Shown here in pieces: positions 1 through 11,273 of a stretch of DNA of 64,000 bases. The DNA comes from Methylophaga sp. (lineage in GTDB: Bacteria > Pseudomonadota > Gammaproteobacteria > Nitrosococcales > Methylophagaceae): assembly GCA_026988435.1 (NCBI GenBank), contig JALSLH010000009.1, positions 1-64,000 on the forward strand. The letters are read 5' to 3'. Under the pieces are notes generated by a model, which saw only the letters and a program-made list of their open reading frames with translations, was not told where the DNA came from and made no database searches. Each line of letters opens with the position of its first letter. Position 1 is the first letter of the stretch. The translations under genes were made by a program, and so were the position numbers.

Positions 1-117
1 GGAGTTCAAGATAATAAACATAATCATCATCGGAGAAAAAACATCCTGTCTACGATTTCCTCGCTGGATAATATGATGTGGGTAGTTGGGTAAAATTACC
101 CTTGCTAATCGTGCCAT
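1..117 (-). pseudogene. REP-associated/IS200-like tyrosine transposase (RAYT), N-terminal part, cut by window edge and apparently frameshifted
   Basis: Reverse complement from ATG at 117 reads MARLARVILPNYPHHIIQRGNRRQDVF, the typical RAYT/Y1 transposase N-terminus (HHIIQRGN). After a T6 tract the family-like continuation (FSDDDYVYYLEL) is in another frame. Confidence 0.8.
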
Positions 118-197
118 GGTTGGATTGTAGCATAATTAAGTATTGTGTCCCCAGAATTCCCCAGAATTCCTTATCTATTTCGTGGGGATTTGTCAGG

Positions 198-572
198 TCA
201 GCCAGCTTGATTTTCTACATGGAAAAGCTTGTTGTAGATGGTCCACTTATTGTTCTCTTTAATTAGAGACAATGTATCTAGAAACGTCATGCCCAAATAA
301 TCATCACGCACTCGGGCGACAGCTGTATTCCCAGCCATTTCAATTGAAAGAATATCAAGCCGAATGAGATCGCCTTTTTCCTTGGGGGATGGTTGCTGGT
401 TTTCAACAAGACTTGCGAAGTCGTTTACTGACATCTGATGGAGACCGTCTTCCATGTACCCAGCGATCAATGCGTTGGCATGAAATGCAGCACGCGCCTT
501 CTCGGCACTTGATTCGTACATACAATCAAAGTATGTACGAATAGTTTTTTCTATTTGATTTTCATCATTCAT
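198..572 (-). CDS. NTF2-like/SnoaL-like (putative lumazine-binding) protein
   Basis: 124 aa ORF; IEKTIRTYFDCMYESSAEKARAAFHANALIAGY and GNTAVARVRDDYLGMTFLDTLSLIKENNKWTIYNKLFH pattern of NTF2-like proteins. Confidence 0.7.
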   Translation of the reverse strand: MNDENQIEKTIRTYFDCMYESSAEKARAAFHANALIAGYMEDGLHQMSVNDFASLVENQQPSPKEKGDLIRLDILSIEMAGNTAVARVRDDYLGMTFLDTLSLIKENNKWTIYNKLFHVENQAG

Positions 573-621
573 TTGCTAGTGCTAACCTCTGAAAAGGGCA
601 AGTGGGGTTATCAATATGCTC

Positions 622-1593
<972 letters not shown>

Positions 1594-1685
1594 TTATCGG
1601 CAAAGGTCTGTTTGGTAAAGCATAAAACTTGTAAAGCTGTGTTAAAATAACACGCTAAATTATTGGAACAACTGGAAATATCACT

Positions 1686-3983
1686 TTGGCTCAAGCAACA
1701 CGAATTGATTCTAAAGACAAGCAAGAAGTTGTATCGGGCGCAATTAGCTTTCGCTTGCGCGAAGCGGCACTGATTTTGTCTTTAGCTCTGGCAGCCTATT
1801 TATTACTCGCTTTATGGTCTTATCAGCCTACCGATCCCGGTTGGTCTACCACCGGTATGGATGATGTGATAGCAAACCGTGGCGGAATTGTGGGTGCTTG
1901 GCTGGCGGATACCTTGCTTTTTGGTTTTGGCTTTCCTGCCTATTTATCGCCGCTTATGTTGGGGTTTAGTGGCTGGCTGCTGTTTAGTTGGGGCAAAACG
2001 GCTGATCCATCTGACGCATTACATTTTTGGATCATTAAAGCGATTGGCTTAGTGATGGCGTTGGCAGCAGCTAGTGGATTATCTTCCTTAAGCCTAATGG
2101 ATTACGCGCACTATTTACCGATGGGTGCTGGCGGCGTATTAGGTGAGGTTGTAGGTAATGGCTTTACCTCTGTTTTTGGTACTTCTGGCACAACATTATT
2201 ATTATTGGCGGTGTTATTAACAGGCGTAACTTTATTTACAGGCTTGTCATGGTTAATGGTTATTGACCGTTTAGGTGCGTTTGCATTGGCTATTTTTTAT
2301 ACTATTTCATCTTGGGTGCGAGGCCTAAAAGAAGATCTCGCAGCAAAACAAGTGAAACAACGCCGTGAAGATGTTTTTTTAGAACAAAATGAGAAGATAA
2401 AATCACGTGCTAAAGTACGAATTGAACCCGTTATCGAAGAAGTGAAAGTCAGTAAGCGCGAAGAAAAAGAACGGCAAGTGCCCTTATTTGAAACCGCTGA
2501 AGAAGGTGCGATGCCGGCATTAGCTTTGCTTGATGTGCCCGGCGAAAGTGTCAGTGGTTATAGTGAAGATGTGTTGCAAGCTTTATCTCGCCAAGTGGAG
2601 TTGAAGTTAAAAGATTTTGGTGTAGAAGTGCAGGTGGTAGAAGTGCAACCGGGGCCAGTGGTGACACGTTTTGAACTGCAACCCGCACCGGGAATTAAAG
2701 TAAGCCGTATTTCTGGATTAGCTAAAGATTTAGCTCGTGCTTTATCGGTGAGTAGTGTGCGTGTAGTTGAAGTGATTCCCGGAAAGCCAGTTGTTGGTTT
2801 GGAAATCCCTAATGTAAACCGAGATATTGTGCGTTTGCGTGAGATTCTAGGCTCACCAGAATATGAAAACAGTAAGTCGGTATTGATGATGGCACTGGGT
2901 AAAGATATTGCCGGGCGTCCTGTATCGGCTGATTTAGAAAAAATGCCGCATTTGCTGGTGGCGGGTACGACAGGTTCAGGGAAATCTGTAGGTATTAATG
3001 CCATGATTCTAAGCTTGCTTTATAAGGCTACGCCTGAGCAAGTGCGACTCATCATGATCGATCCTAAAATGTTGGAATTGTCAGTGTATGAAGATATTCC
3101 ACATTTATTAACACCTGTTGTTACCGATATGAAAGAAGCGGCTAATGCTTTGCGGTGGTGTGTAGCAGAAATGGAGCGCCGATACCCACTCATGGCGGCA
3201 ATGGGTGTACGTAATATCACGGGCTATAACAAAAAAGTGCAAGAAGCCATTGATCGTGGTGAGCCGATTGTTGATCCCACTGTTGATTTAGTCGATGGTG
3301 AGCCGCCAGAAACGTTGGAGCCTTTGCCCTTTATCGTTGTGGTAATTGACGAGTTGGCCGATATGATGATGGTAGTGGGCAAGCAAGTTGAAGAGCTCAT
3401 TGCTCGCTTGGCACAAAAAGCACGCGCATCAGGTATTCATCTAATATTAGCAACGCAACGTCCTTCAGTGGATGTCATCACCGGTTTAATCAAAGCCAAT
3501 ATTCCTACACGTATTGCCTTTCAAGTATCGTCGCGCATTGATTCACGGACCATCTTAGATCAAATGGGCGCAGAGCAGTTATTAGGGCAGGGTGACATGT
3601 TGTATCTCCCACCGGGCTCGGGCTTGCCTGAACGGGTGCATGGCGCATTTGTTGATGATAACGAAGTGCATGCGGTGGTGAATTTCTTGAAGAAAAATGC
3701 ACAGCCGAATTACCTAGAAGAAATAATTCAGCCACCTGTTGAAGAAGTGAATAGTGATGGATTAGCAGATGCTAGTGATGGCGAACAAGATCCACTTTAT
3801 GACCAAGCTGTGCAGGTTGTTGTTGAGTCGCGCCGTGCCTCTGTTTCAGGAGTGCAAAGACGATTGAAGATAGGCTATAACCGAGCCGCTAGGATTGTTG
3901 AAGCAATGGAAGCGGCAGGTGTTGTGTCTGCCATGCAAGGTAATGGTAGTCGAGAAGTTTTAGCACCACCACCAAGAGATTAA
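1686..3983 (+). CDS. ftsK: DNA translocase FtsK
   Basis: N-terminal TM segments, Walker [16 protein letters not shown]-terminal winged-helix gamma domain ([42 protein letters not shown]). TTG start. Confidence 0.97.
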   Translation: MAQATRIDSKDKQEVVSGAISFRLREAALILSLALAAYLLLALWSYQPTDPGWSTTGMDDVIANRGGIVGAWLADTLLFGFGFPAYLSPLMLGFSGWLLFSWGKTADPSDALHFWIIKAIGLVMALAAASGLSSLSLMDYAHYLPMGAGGVLGEVVGNGFTSVFGTSGTTLLLLAVLLTGVTLFTGLSWLMVIDRLGAFALAIFYTISSWVRGLKEDLAAKQVKQRREDVFLEQNEKIKSRAKVRIEPVIEEVKVSKREEKERQVPLFETAEEGAMPALALLDVPGESVSGYSEDVLQALSRQVELKLKDFGVEVQVVEVQPGPVVTRFELQPAPGIKVSRISGLAKDLARALSVSSVRVVEVIPGKPVVGLEIPNVNRDIVRLREILGSPEYENSKSVLMMALGKDIAGRPVSADLEKMPHLLVAGTTGSGKSVGINAMILSLLYKATPEQVRLIMIDPKMLELSVYEDIPHLLTPVVTDMKEAANALRWCVAEMERRYPLMAAMGVRNITGYNKKVQEAIDRGEPIVDPTVDLVDGEPPETLEPLPFIVVVIDELADMMMVVGKQVEELIARLAQKARASGIHLILATQRPSVDVITGLIKANIPTRIAFQVSSRIDSRTILDQMGAEQLLGQGDMLYLPPGSGLPERVHGAFVDDNEVHAVVNFLKKNAQPNYLEEIIQPPVEEVNSDGLADASDGEQDPLYDQAVQVVVESRRASVSGVQRRLKIGYNRAARIVEAMEAAGVVSAMQGNGSREVLAPPPRD

Positions 3984-4044
3984 TGCAGTAATTGTTAGTG
4001 AACAGTTGTCACATTAGCAACATTAATAAAAAACGGAAAATTGA

Positions 4045-4704
4045 ATGATAAAACTAATGACACGATCTTTGTTTGCAGGTCTTGCACTTACTTGGTCTTT
4101 TTCAGTAATAGCAACAGAATCTGGAATAGAAAAACTCAATCACTTTGTGCAAACTGTCGCGACCTTTCAAGCAGACTTTAATCAAACCGTATTTGACCCA
4201 AATGGGCAAGTCATGGAGGAAGCAAATGGTACGTTTGCATTAGATCGTCCCGGACGGTTTCGTTGGGACTATCAAGACCCGTATCCACAACAAATTGTGG
4301 CAGATGGGCAACGCATTTGGTTTTATGATGTCGATCTTGAGCAGGTTACAGTCAACTCACAATTAGAAGCGTTAGCTGATACACCGGCAACCTTATTATC
4401 AGGTGAAACAAAGCCAGAAGATAAGTACTTACTTACAGATATTCCATCTGATGACGGCATGTTATGGGTAGATCTTGTTCCTAAAGAGCTTGAATCTAGC
4501 TTTCAAAAAATCATGTTAGCCTTCGATGAAAAAGGCCTTCGCCAAATGATAATGAAAGATAGTTTTGATCAACAAACACGTTTGGTGTTTAACAACGTCG
4601 TTGAAAATCCTAAGTTAGCGGATGATTTATTTGTTTTTACTCCGCCAGAGGGTGTTGACGTGGTGGGCGAGACGGAACTTAATCTTAACGCAGTAGAGCA
4701 GTAA
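4045..4704 (+). CDS. lolA: Outer-membrane lipoprotein chaperone LolA
   Basis: Signal peptide; FQADFNQTVFDPNGQVMEEANGTFALDRPGRFRWDYQDPYPQQIVADGQRIWFYDVDLEQVTV. Confidence 0.95.
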   Translation: MIKLMTRSLFAGLALTWSFSVIATESGIEKLNHFVQTVATFQADFNQTVFDPNGQVMEEANGTFALDRPGRFRWDYQDPYPQQIVADGQRIWFYDVDLEQVTVNSQLEALADTPATLLSGETKPEDKYLLTDIPSDDGMLWVDLVPKELESSFQKIMLAFDEKGLRQMIMKDSFDQQTRLVFNNVVENPKLADDLFVFTPPEGVDVVGETELNLNAVEQ

Positions 4705-4757
4705 TATTGATAAGTGATAGATCTATAATCATTCAAGCTGAAACATTTTCACTCTCT

Positions 4758-4830
4758 CGTCACTCCCGCATGTTTTTAGCGGGAGTCTTGCTTAGACTCA
4801 GATCCCGGCTAAAAGCTTGCCGGGATGACG
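4758..4830. repeat. 73-bp palindromic dispersed repeat (GTCATTCC family), copy A
   Basis: cgtcactcccgcatg..tagcgggagtcttg..gatcccggctaaaagcttgccgggatgacg; reverse complement matches 46000-46072 closely. Confidence 0.85.
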
Positions 4831-4858
4831 AAACGGTAAAAACTGTACTGGTATATAA

Positions 4859-6187
4859 GTGAGTAGCTTATTTGAAAATATTGATGATCTAGCAGGACGG
4901 CCACTTGCAGATCGAATGCGGCCAACATCTCTGGATGATTATATTGGTCAAAAACACTTATTAGCTGAAGGCAAACCGCTTAGACAAGCTATATCATCTG
5001 GCCACCCACATTCAATGATTTTCTGGGGGCCGCCCGGCACAGGTAAAACCACGCTTGGTAAATTAATCGCAGGCTATTGCGATATGGAATTTATCTCGAT
5101 TTCAGCCGTATTAGCCGGTGTTAAAGAAGTGCGGGCCGCTGTAACAAGGGCACAACAATTACAACAGGAACAAGGTAAGCGAACACTATTATTTGTTGAT
5201 GAAGTACATCGCTTTAATAAATCGCAGCAAGATGCTTTTTTACCCTATGTAGAAGATGGCACGTTTACCTTTATTGGTGCGACTACTGAAAATCCCTCAT
5301 TTGAATTGAATAATGCATTGCTATCACGAGCGCGTGTCTATGTATTGCAGTCATTGGGTAGTGAAGACTTACGTCAAATAATAGATCGCGCAATGAATGA
5401 TGATAAATTGGGGGTGGCTGATCGAGGAATTGAACTAGCCGATGAGCTACGCGACCAATTATCGCAAGCCGTTGATGGCGATGGCAGGCGAGCATTAAAT
5501 CTATTAGAAATAGTGATCGACCTTGCCGATAGCAAAGGTCAAAAACAAGTTAAAGAAGATGACTTGGCCGAAGTGTTATCCGGCACATTACGCCGCTTTG
5601 ATAAAGGCGGTGAAGCTTTTTATGATCAGATCTCAGCATTACATAAATCAGTGCGAGGTTCATCGCCAGATGGTGCTTTATATTGGTTATGCCGAATGTT
5701 AGATGGCGGCTGTGATCCCGTTTATCTAATGCGCCGAATAGTGCGCATGGCGAGCGAAGATATCGGTAATGCCGATCCACGAGGTTTACGCATCGCATTA
5801 GATGCATGGGAAAGCTTCGATAAATTAGGCCGACCAGAGGGAGACTTAGCGATTGCCCAAGCGGTAGTATATTTGGCAAGCGCCCCAAAAAGTAATGCTG
5901 TTTACACCGCCTTTAATGCCGCGATGCATGATGTAAAAACACAAGGTTCAGCCGAAGTGCCTATTCACTTACGTAATGCACCGACTAAGCTAATGAAAGA
6001 GTTGGGGTACGGTAAAGAATATCGTTATGCACATGATGAACCCGATGCGTATGCGGCGGGAGAAGATTATTTTCCTGAGGGTATGACGCCTCGGAATTAT
6101 TACCAGCCTGTTAATCGTGGTTTAGAGATTAAGATTGCTGAGAAGTTGGATCGGTTGAAAATGTTGGATCAGCAAGCTAAAAAATAA
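4859..6187 (+). CDS. rarA: Replication-associated recombination protein A (AAA+ ATPase)
   Basis: RPTSLDDYIGQKHLL, Walker A WGPPGTGKTTLGKL, Walker B LLFVDEVHRFNKSQQDAFLP. GTG start. Confidence 0.95.
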   Translation: MSSLFENIDDLAGRPLADRMRPTSLDDYIGQKHLLAEGKPLRQAISSGHPHSMIFWGPPGTGKTTLGKLIAGYCDMEFISISAVLAGVKEVRAAVTRAQQLQQEQGKRTLLFVDEVHRFNKSQQDAFLPYVEDGTFTFIGATTENPSFELNNALLSRARVYVLQSLGSEDLRQIIDRAMNDDKLGVADRGIELADELRDQLSQAVDGDGRRALNLLEIVIDLADSKGQKQVKEDDLAEVLSGTLRRFDKGGEAFYDQISALHKSVRGSSPDGALYWLCRMLDGGCDPVYLMRRIVRMASEDIGNADPRGLRIALDAWESFDKLGRPEGDLAIAQAVVYLASAPKSNAVYTAFNAAMHDVKTQGSAEVPIHLRNAPTKLMKELGYGKEYRYAHDEPDAYAAGEDYFPEGMTPRNYYQPVNRGLEIKIAEKLDRLKMLDQQAKK

Positions 6188-6251
6188 TGCCGTCATTTAC
6201 CCTACAGTTACCTCGTTTCGGTATGTTTTAAGCCGGAATCTATAGCAAAGG

Positions 6252-7097
6252 CTAACGGATATAAGTTGAGAAGTCAGACTCAGATAATATTCTTATTCGC
6301 TGGCCTTTTTTGATCAGCTCTTCAGCTTTACGATGCTTACTACTTTTAGTATGGCCCGCAAGTTTTTCTATATCTTGATCTCCAACAACTAGAATTGTTG
6401 TTTTCTTTGTTACACTTGATGTGACAGTGCAACCACTATTTGTTGCTAGCACTATCATCTCTCGTCTAGGTAAGCATAACGCTCCTGTAAATACGAGTAT
6501 CTCGCCAAAGTGACCACCATCAATGTTTGGCTCAAGCATTTCACTGTTTGAAGATGGAGTAATGGGTCTGTTAGCTCTGCTAACCCACTCGTTTAAACTT
6601 GTACCTGAATGCTCAATGGCTCTCAATATTATAATTCCTGCAACCATTGAATCTTCAAGTGCATCATGGTGTTTAAATTCTATACCAAGAAATTCACTTA
6701 AGTTCTTTAGGCCATAACCACTTTTTGCAAACTGTGGCCATGTTCGTCGAGCTACTTTTGCGGAATCAACCCACTGGGTATTTATTTGTTCAAGGCCATA
6801 TTTCATCGTTACTTTTGATATTGCGCTTTTGTCAAAAGATGAATGACTAATGGTTATTCCCCCTTCTAAAAAGGTCTTAATTTTATCGAATACTTGATTG
6901 AATGTTGGCTTCCCCCGAATATCATCATCTTCTATGCCATGAACCATTGTGTTCATCCAGTCAAAATGAGTTTCTGGATCGATTAAGGATTCCCATTGCT
7001 GGCTAATTTTATCATCGATAAATTGAGTTATACCAATTTGACATATACTGGATAAATCTGAATTTGCAGTTTCTACATCAATCGCAATAAAATTCAT
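6252..7097 (-). CDS. DnaQ-like 3'-5' exonuclease with C-terminal BRCT domain
   Basis: MNFIAIDVETANSDLSSICQIG exonuclease motif I; HHDALEDSMVAG; C-terminal EILVFTGALCLPRREMIVLATNSGCTVTSSVTKKTTILVVG is BRCT-like. Confidence 0.85.
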   Translation of the reverse strand: MNFIAIDVETANSDLSSICQIGITQFIDDKISQQWESLIDPETHFDWMNTMVHGIEDDDIRGKPTFNQVFDKIKTFLEGGITISHSSFDKSAISKVTMKYGLEQINTQWVDSAKVARRTWPQFAKSGYGLKNLSEFLGIEFKHHDALEDSMVAGIIILRAIEHSGTSLNEWVSRANRPITPSSNSEMLEPNIDGGHFGEILVFTGALCLPRREMIVLATNSGCTVTSSVTKKTTILVVGDQDIEKLAGHTKSSKHRKAEELIKKGQRIRILSESDFSTYIR

Positions 7098-7111
7098 TGT
7101 ATTTCCTTATA

Positions 7112-7864
7112 TTAATTTACCAAATAGACATCATAACGCGTATTTTTACTTTCAATACTGGTGGTTGGTTTTTGGTCATCGATAAACGGGGCTAATTTAG
7201 GACGTTTAACTACCACTCTTTTTAATGCTACATCACGAGAGATAGTAAGTAGTTGCTCGCTATCTATATCTGGCCCTGCAAGTTCGTGTAATAATCGCAT
7301 ATCTTTTTTAACTAGGGCTGACTTTTCTCGGCTTGGGTACATGGGATCTAAGTAGATAACGTCTGGATGCTGATGGTTTTCTAGCGTGCTGAAATAGTGA
7401 ATCGCATCTTTGTTGATGAGTGACATTCGGCTTATTACTTGTTGAAGATCTAAATTGTCAGTTGCTCGTTGTAATGCATCATCTAGCAAGCTGGCAATTA
7501 ATGGATTCCGTTCTATTAATGTAATCTTACAGCCTAGGTTTGCTAGCACAAAAGCATCACGTCCAAAACCAGCCGTGGCATCAATAATGGTGGGTGTAGC
7601 ACCTTTTTTCAGGCCAATCGCTTTAGCTAGCGGTTGACCTCGGCCACCACCAAATTGTCTTCGATGGGCATTTTTACCCGCTTCAAAGTCGATAAAGATC
7701 GGGTTGCCTAAATCGGGTGTGCGTATTTCGAAATGCTGTTGGGTGATAACAAGCTGAATTTGATCTGGATTTAAAATGCTAAAGGGGAGGCTGAGTTGCC
7801 TTGCTAATTCGTTTGCTTGTAGTTCTAATGAGGCTGAATCAGTGCTAACGGTGATGTCGCTCAT
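7112..7864 (-). CDS. rsmJ: 16S rRNA (guanine1516-N2)-methyltransferase RsmJ
   Basis: IIDATAGFGRDAFVLANLGCKITLIERNPL, DVIYLDPMYPSREKSALVKKDMR. Confidence 0.93.
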   Translation of the reverse strand: MSDITVSTDSASLELQANELARQLSLPFSILNPDQIQLVITQQHFEIRTPDLGNPIFIDFEAGKNAHRRQFGGGRGQPLAKAIGLKKGATPTIIDATAGFGRDAFVLANLGCKITLIERNPLIASLLDDALQRATDNLDLQQVISRMSLINKDAIHYFSTLENHQHPDVIYLDPMYPSREKSALVKKDMRLLHELAGPDIDSEQLLTISRDVALKRVVVKRPKLAPFIDDQKPTTSIESKNTRYDVYLVN

Positions 7865-8847
7865 TGGCTGATAAATTGTCCGAATGCGCGGCTACCTTTG
7901 CCCGTTTTAATTATGTTTTCGACGTTATAATTATCGGTGTTAATGACTGAGATGGTGCCATCGCCCCAGTTGGTGACATAAACATATTGGCCATCGGGTG
8001 TAATGTCGATGCCTTCGGGTGAGTCCCCAACATCGACTGTGCTAATGATTGATGGGTTCACTGTGTCGATTATTGAAATAGTGCTGTCGTCTTGGTTGGT
8101 AACATAAAGATGTTTGCCATCGGGGCTGACAACGGCGCAATAAGGCCATTCACCGACATTAATGGTGCGGGTGACTTTGGCGGAATTGGTATCAATTACA
8201 CTGACGTTACTAGAACGAACATTGACGCTATAAAGTGTGTTGCCATCAGGTGATAAGGCTAAGCCAAATGGGGCTGACCCAACGTTTATGGTGTGTAAAA
8301 CATTTTGGGTGGCAGTATCGATAATCATAACATTATTGTCGTCACGGTTCGCAACATACAGCCGCTGGCGATTGTCATCAACAATTAGTCCGGCCGGTGA
8401 ATTCCCTACAAAGATAGTGGAAATAATTTTGGCTTGTTTAGGATCGACTACTGATATTTTATGCTGATACCAATCGGCAATATAGACTTTTGAACCATTA
8501 TTATTTGTGGCGATGCCTACGGGACCTGAAGGCGTTGGTATGTGTGATATCACCCTCATTGTTGAAGTATCTAATATGGTGAGATCTTGGCCTTCTGAAT
8601 TTGTAATAAAGGCACGATTATTATTGCTAAGGGCTATACCTACTGGACGATTACCCATTGGGATGGTGTGAATAACTTGCTGGGTTGAAGTATCAATGAC
8701 ACTCATATCATCACTTAGTTGATTGGTGATATAGGCATAAGGCGGATGTTGCTTAGCATTACATGCGGTAAGCAATCCTAAAACAAGAAAAAAGGCGATC
8801 TTTTTCAAGATCGCCTTTTTCGGTGAATCAATTAACAATAAAAGCAT
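7861..8847 (-). CDS. YVTN beta-propeller repeat lipoprotein
   Basis: Lipobox LLTAC; several ~42-aa repeats with Y(V/I)TN...(S/I)VIDT. Confidence 0.85.
   Translation of the reverse strand: MLLLLIDSPKKAILKKIAFFLVLGLLTACNAKQHPPYAYITNQLSDDMSVIDTSTQQVIHTIPMGNRPVGIALSNNNRAFITNSEGQDLTILDTSTMRVISHIPTPSGPVGIATNNNGSKVYIADWYQHKISVVDPKQAKIISTIFVGNSPAGLIVDDNRQRLYVANRDDNNVMIIDTATQNVLHTINVGSAPFGLALSPDGNTLYSVNVRSSNVSVIDTNSAKVTRTINVGEWPYCAVVSPDGKHLYVTNQDDSTISIIDTVNPSIISTVDVGDSPEGIDITPDGQYVYVTNWGDGTISVINTDNYNVENIIKTGKGSRAFGQFISQ
8789..8820 (-). terminator. Terminator-like hairpin inside the 5' end of the YVTN lipoprotein CDS
   Basis: Perfect 12-bp stem aaaaaggcgatc/gatcgccttttt with 8-nt loop; followed by a short T run on the minus strand. 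Confidence 0.6.
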
Positions 8848-8900
8848 TGAGGTTGATTGAGTGGTTACTTGCTATTTTGTTGGCAAGGCCGCTTCGTCTC

Positions 8901-9464
8901 TCATTTTTCCAAAACTACTTTTAAGTTTTCTAGACCTGAAGTGATAACAGCTTTAATTGTTTCAACTGCATCTTTATCACTTTGACCTTCTGGAACAGGA
9001 GGGTTATCCATGAATGAACGGTAAAATTTAGATTTCCATTGCACTTCACTGCCACCATCTACGGCCTTAACCGTCATCCACGATTTATATGTCGCAACAG
9101 GTAATGTGAAATAAGGTGTGTCTTTACTATTAAATGTAATTGTTTTTACAACTGACATGCCAGTAATTTTATAGATTAGCATCATTTTTTCATCATCAAC
9201 TTTTTGAAGCTCTTCGGTAATCGTTGGGCTTCCTTCAGAACCTAATGTTAAAACACGTGTTTTTTCATCTTTCATTTCAACACTAGCAACGGCAGGGTGC
9301 CATTTATCAATAGCGCCAAAGTCTTTAACCATTGCCCAGACTTTTTCAGGTGATGCATTAATTGTGATTGTTTCTTTAACTTGTTGGCGACTTGGGCCGT
9401 GTGCTGTTGCTACCATAGGTGCAACCATCAGTGCTGCAATTATAAAATGTAAAAATTTCTTCAT
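8901..9464 (-). CDS. Secreted SRPBCC (START-like) family protein
   Basis: Signal peptide; ETITINASPEKVWAMVKDFGAIDKWHPAVASVEM is characteristic of SRPBCC proteins. Confidence 0.85.
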   Translation of the reverse strand: MKKFLHFIIAALMVAPMVATAHGPSRQQVKETITINASPEKVWAMVKDFGAIDKWHPAVASVEMKDEKTRVLTLGSEGSPTITEELQKVDDEKMMLIYKITGMSVVKTITFNSKDTPYFTLPVATYKSWMTVKAVDGGSEVQWKSKFYRSFMDNPPVPEGQSDKDAVETIKAVITSGLENLKVVLEK

Positions 9465-9693
9465 TATTCCTCTCCGTTTAGGCGGTAATTAAATTTTGGA
9501 TCCGCACTAACTCAGAGTGCTGATATCGGTAATTAGTTCCCTAATATTTTCTGTCAGGTCACGATTAACTAGAATCTAGTAGGGATACTTTATCGTAACA
9601 AGTCAATATTTTCCACAATCAAATTTGACTTACACTGCTATATTATTGAAAATTGAACCTTTTTTAAATCGTTTTTTTAAGTTGGAGACTATA

Positions 9694-10497
9694 GTGCCAC
9701 TGATAAAAATCAGGGATTTGCACTTCTATCGTGGTGATAAGGCCATTTTTGAAGGGGTGAACATAGACATTCACCGCGGGAAAATTACTGCGATCATGGG
9801 GCCAAGTGGTACCGGAAAGACAACTTTGTTGCGCTTAATCGGCGGACAGTTACGTCCAGACAAAGGAACGATTGAAGTTGATGGTCAAGATGTTCACAAG
9901 CTGTCACATAAAGAATTATATGAATTGCGCAAGCGTATGGGCATGCTTTTTCAAAGCGGCGCGCTACTAACTGATATTAATGTATTCGATAATGTGGCAT
10001 TTCCCATTCGTGAGCACACAGACTTACCTGAAAGCATGATCCGTGATTTAGTTTTCATGAAATTACAGGCAGTAGGATTGCGCGGTGCGCGTGATATGAT
10101 GCCGAGTGAGTTATCAGGTGGTATGGCGAGGCGTGTTGCTTTGGCAAGAGCAATGACACTTGATCCAATGATGATTATGTACGATGAACCTTTTACCGGA
10201 CAAGACCCTATTTCAATGGGAACATTGGTCAATTTGATCCATCGAATGAATGATGCGATGAAGCTAACTAGTATTATCGTTTCACATGATGTGGTTGAAA
10301 CCGCTGAAATAGCCGATTCTATTTATTTATTATCAGGTGGAAAGGTGATTGAAAAAGGTTCATCAGTGCAATTGAAAAAATCTTCTTCGCAATGGGTGCA
10401 ACAGTTTATGCAAGGTTTGCCCGATGGCCCGGTGCCTTTCCATTATCCCGGTGTCAGTTTGTCAGACGATTTATTAAACCCAGAGGAAAGAATATGA
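9694..10497 (+). CDS. mlaF: Phospholipid ABC transporter ATP-binding protein MlaF
   Basis: Walker [14 protein letters not shown], signature [16 protein letters not shown]; operon context. ORF opens at 9625; GTG at 9694 preceded by ttggaga is the likelier start. Confidence 0.94.
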   Translation: MPLIKIRDLHFYRGDKAIFEGVNIDIHRGKITAIMGPSGTGKTTLLRLIGGQLRPDKGTIEVDGQDVHKLSHKELYELRKRMGMLFQSGALLTDINVFDNVAFPIREHTDLPESMIRDLVFMKLQAVGLRGARDMMPSELSGGMARRVALARAMTLDPMMIMYDEPFTGQDPISMGTLVNLIHRMNDAMKLTSIIVSHDVVETAEIADSIYLLSGGKVIEKGSSVQLKKSSSQWVQQFMQGLPDGPVPFHYPGVSLSDDLLNPEERI

Positions 10498-11273
10498 TTG
10501 AGACAATTCGACGTCTTGGTCGTTGGGGACTAGGCACATTTGAACGACTTGGACGTGCTCATTTGTTTTTAATGCAAGTATTAGCAGGGATTCCTGGCTT
10601 ATTTCTTAGAGGTTCGCTAGTTGTTCAGCAATTATTTTCAGTAGGCGTATTGTCTTTTGCTTTAATTTTAGTATCAGGCTTGTTTGTAGGAATGGTGTTA
10701 GGGTTACAAGGATATAATACCTTGGTTGATTTTGGCGCTGAAGAATCATTGGGCGTTTTAGTGTCATTATCATTAGTTCGTGAGCTAGGGCCCGTTGTAG
10801 CCGCGTTATTATTTGCAGGACGAGCCGGTTCAGCATTAACAGCTGAAATCGGACTAATGAAAAGCACAGAACAACTATCAGGCATGGAGATGATGGCTGT
10901 TGACCCGATTCGACGTGTTATTTCACCGCGATTTTTAGCGGGTGTTATATCGATGCCATTGCTGGCCGCTATTTTTAGTGCTGTAGGCATTTATGGTGGG
11001 TTTTTAGTAGGACACGGACTGTTAGGTGTGGATGATGGCGCTTTTTGGTCGCAAATGCAGGTTAAAACAGATTGGTATGGCGATGTATTAAATGGTGTTA
11101 TTAAAAGTGTCGTTTTTGGCTTTGTGGTGACATGGATAGCACTATTTGAAGGCTATGATGCCATACCTACATCAGAAGGCGTTGGACGAGCTACGACGCG
11201 CACAGTAGTGCACTCAGCTTTTGCTATTTTAGGGTTGGATTTCGTGCTAACAGCACTCATGTTTGGGGGTTAA
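10494..11273 (+). CDS. mlaE: Phospholipid ABC transporter permease MlaE
   Basis: [13 protein letters not shown]-like and [30 protein letters not shown] motifs; start chosen at [12 protein letters not shown] (ORF opens at 10392). Confidence 0.95.
   Translation: MIETIRRLGRWGLGTFERLGRAHLFLMQVLAGIPGLFLRGSLVVQQLFSVGVLSFALILVSGLFVGMVLGLQGYNTLVDFGAEESLGVLVSLSLVRELGPVVAALLFAGRAGSALTAEIGLMKSTEQLSGMEMMAVDPIRRVISPRFLAGVISMPLLAAIFSAVGIYGGFLVGHGLLGVDDGAFWSQMQVKTDWYGDVLNGVIKSVVFGFVVTWIALFEGYDAIPTSEGVGRATTRTVVHSAFAILGLDFVLTALMFGG

Noticed and set aside
2558-3735. Antisense ORFs of 66-148 aa within ftsK
   Set aside because: Low-complexity antisense of a strong conserved CDS; no start context or homology signature.
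6190-6262. Possible fourth, decayed copy of the GTCATTCC repeat (cgtcatttaccc…agccggaatc)
   Set aside because: Only short partial matches (gccggaatc); cannot be separated from chance by eye.
8010-8700. Internal near-repeats at ~126-nt spacing in the YVTN gene
   Set aside because: Explained by the beta-propeller protein repeat, not a DNA repeat or CRISPR.
10606-10990. Antisense ORFs within mlaE
   Set aside because: Shadow ORFs; MlaE is unambiguous on the plus strand.
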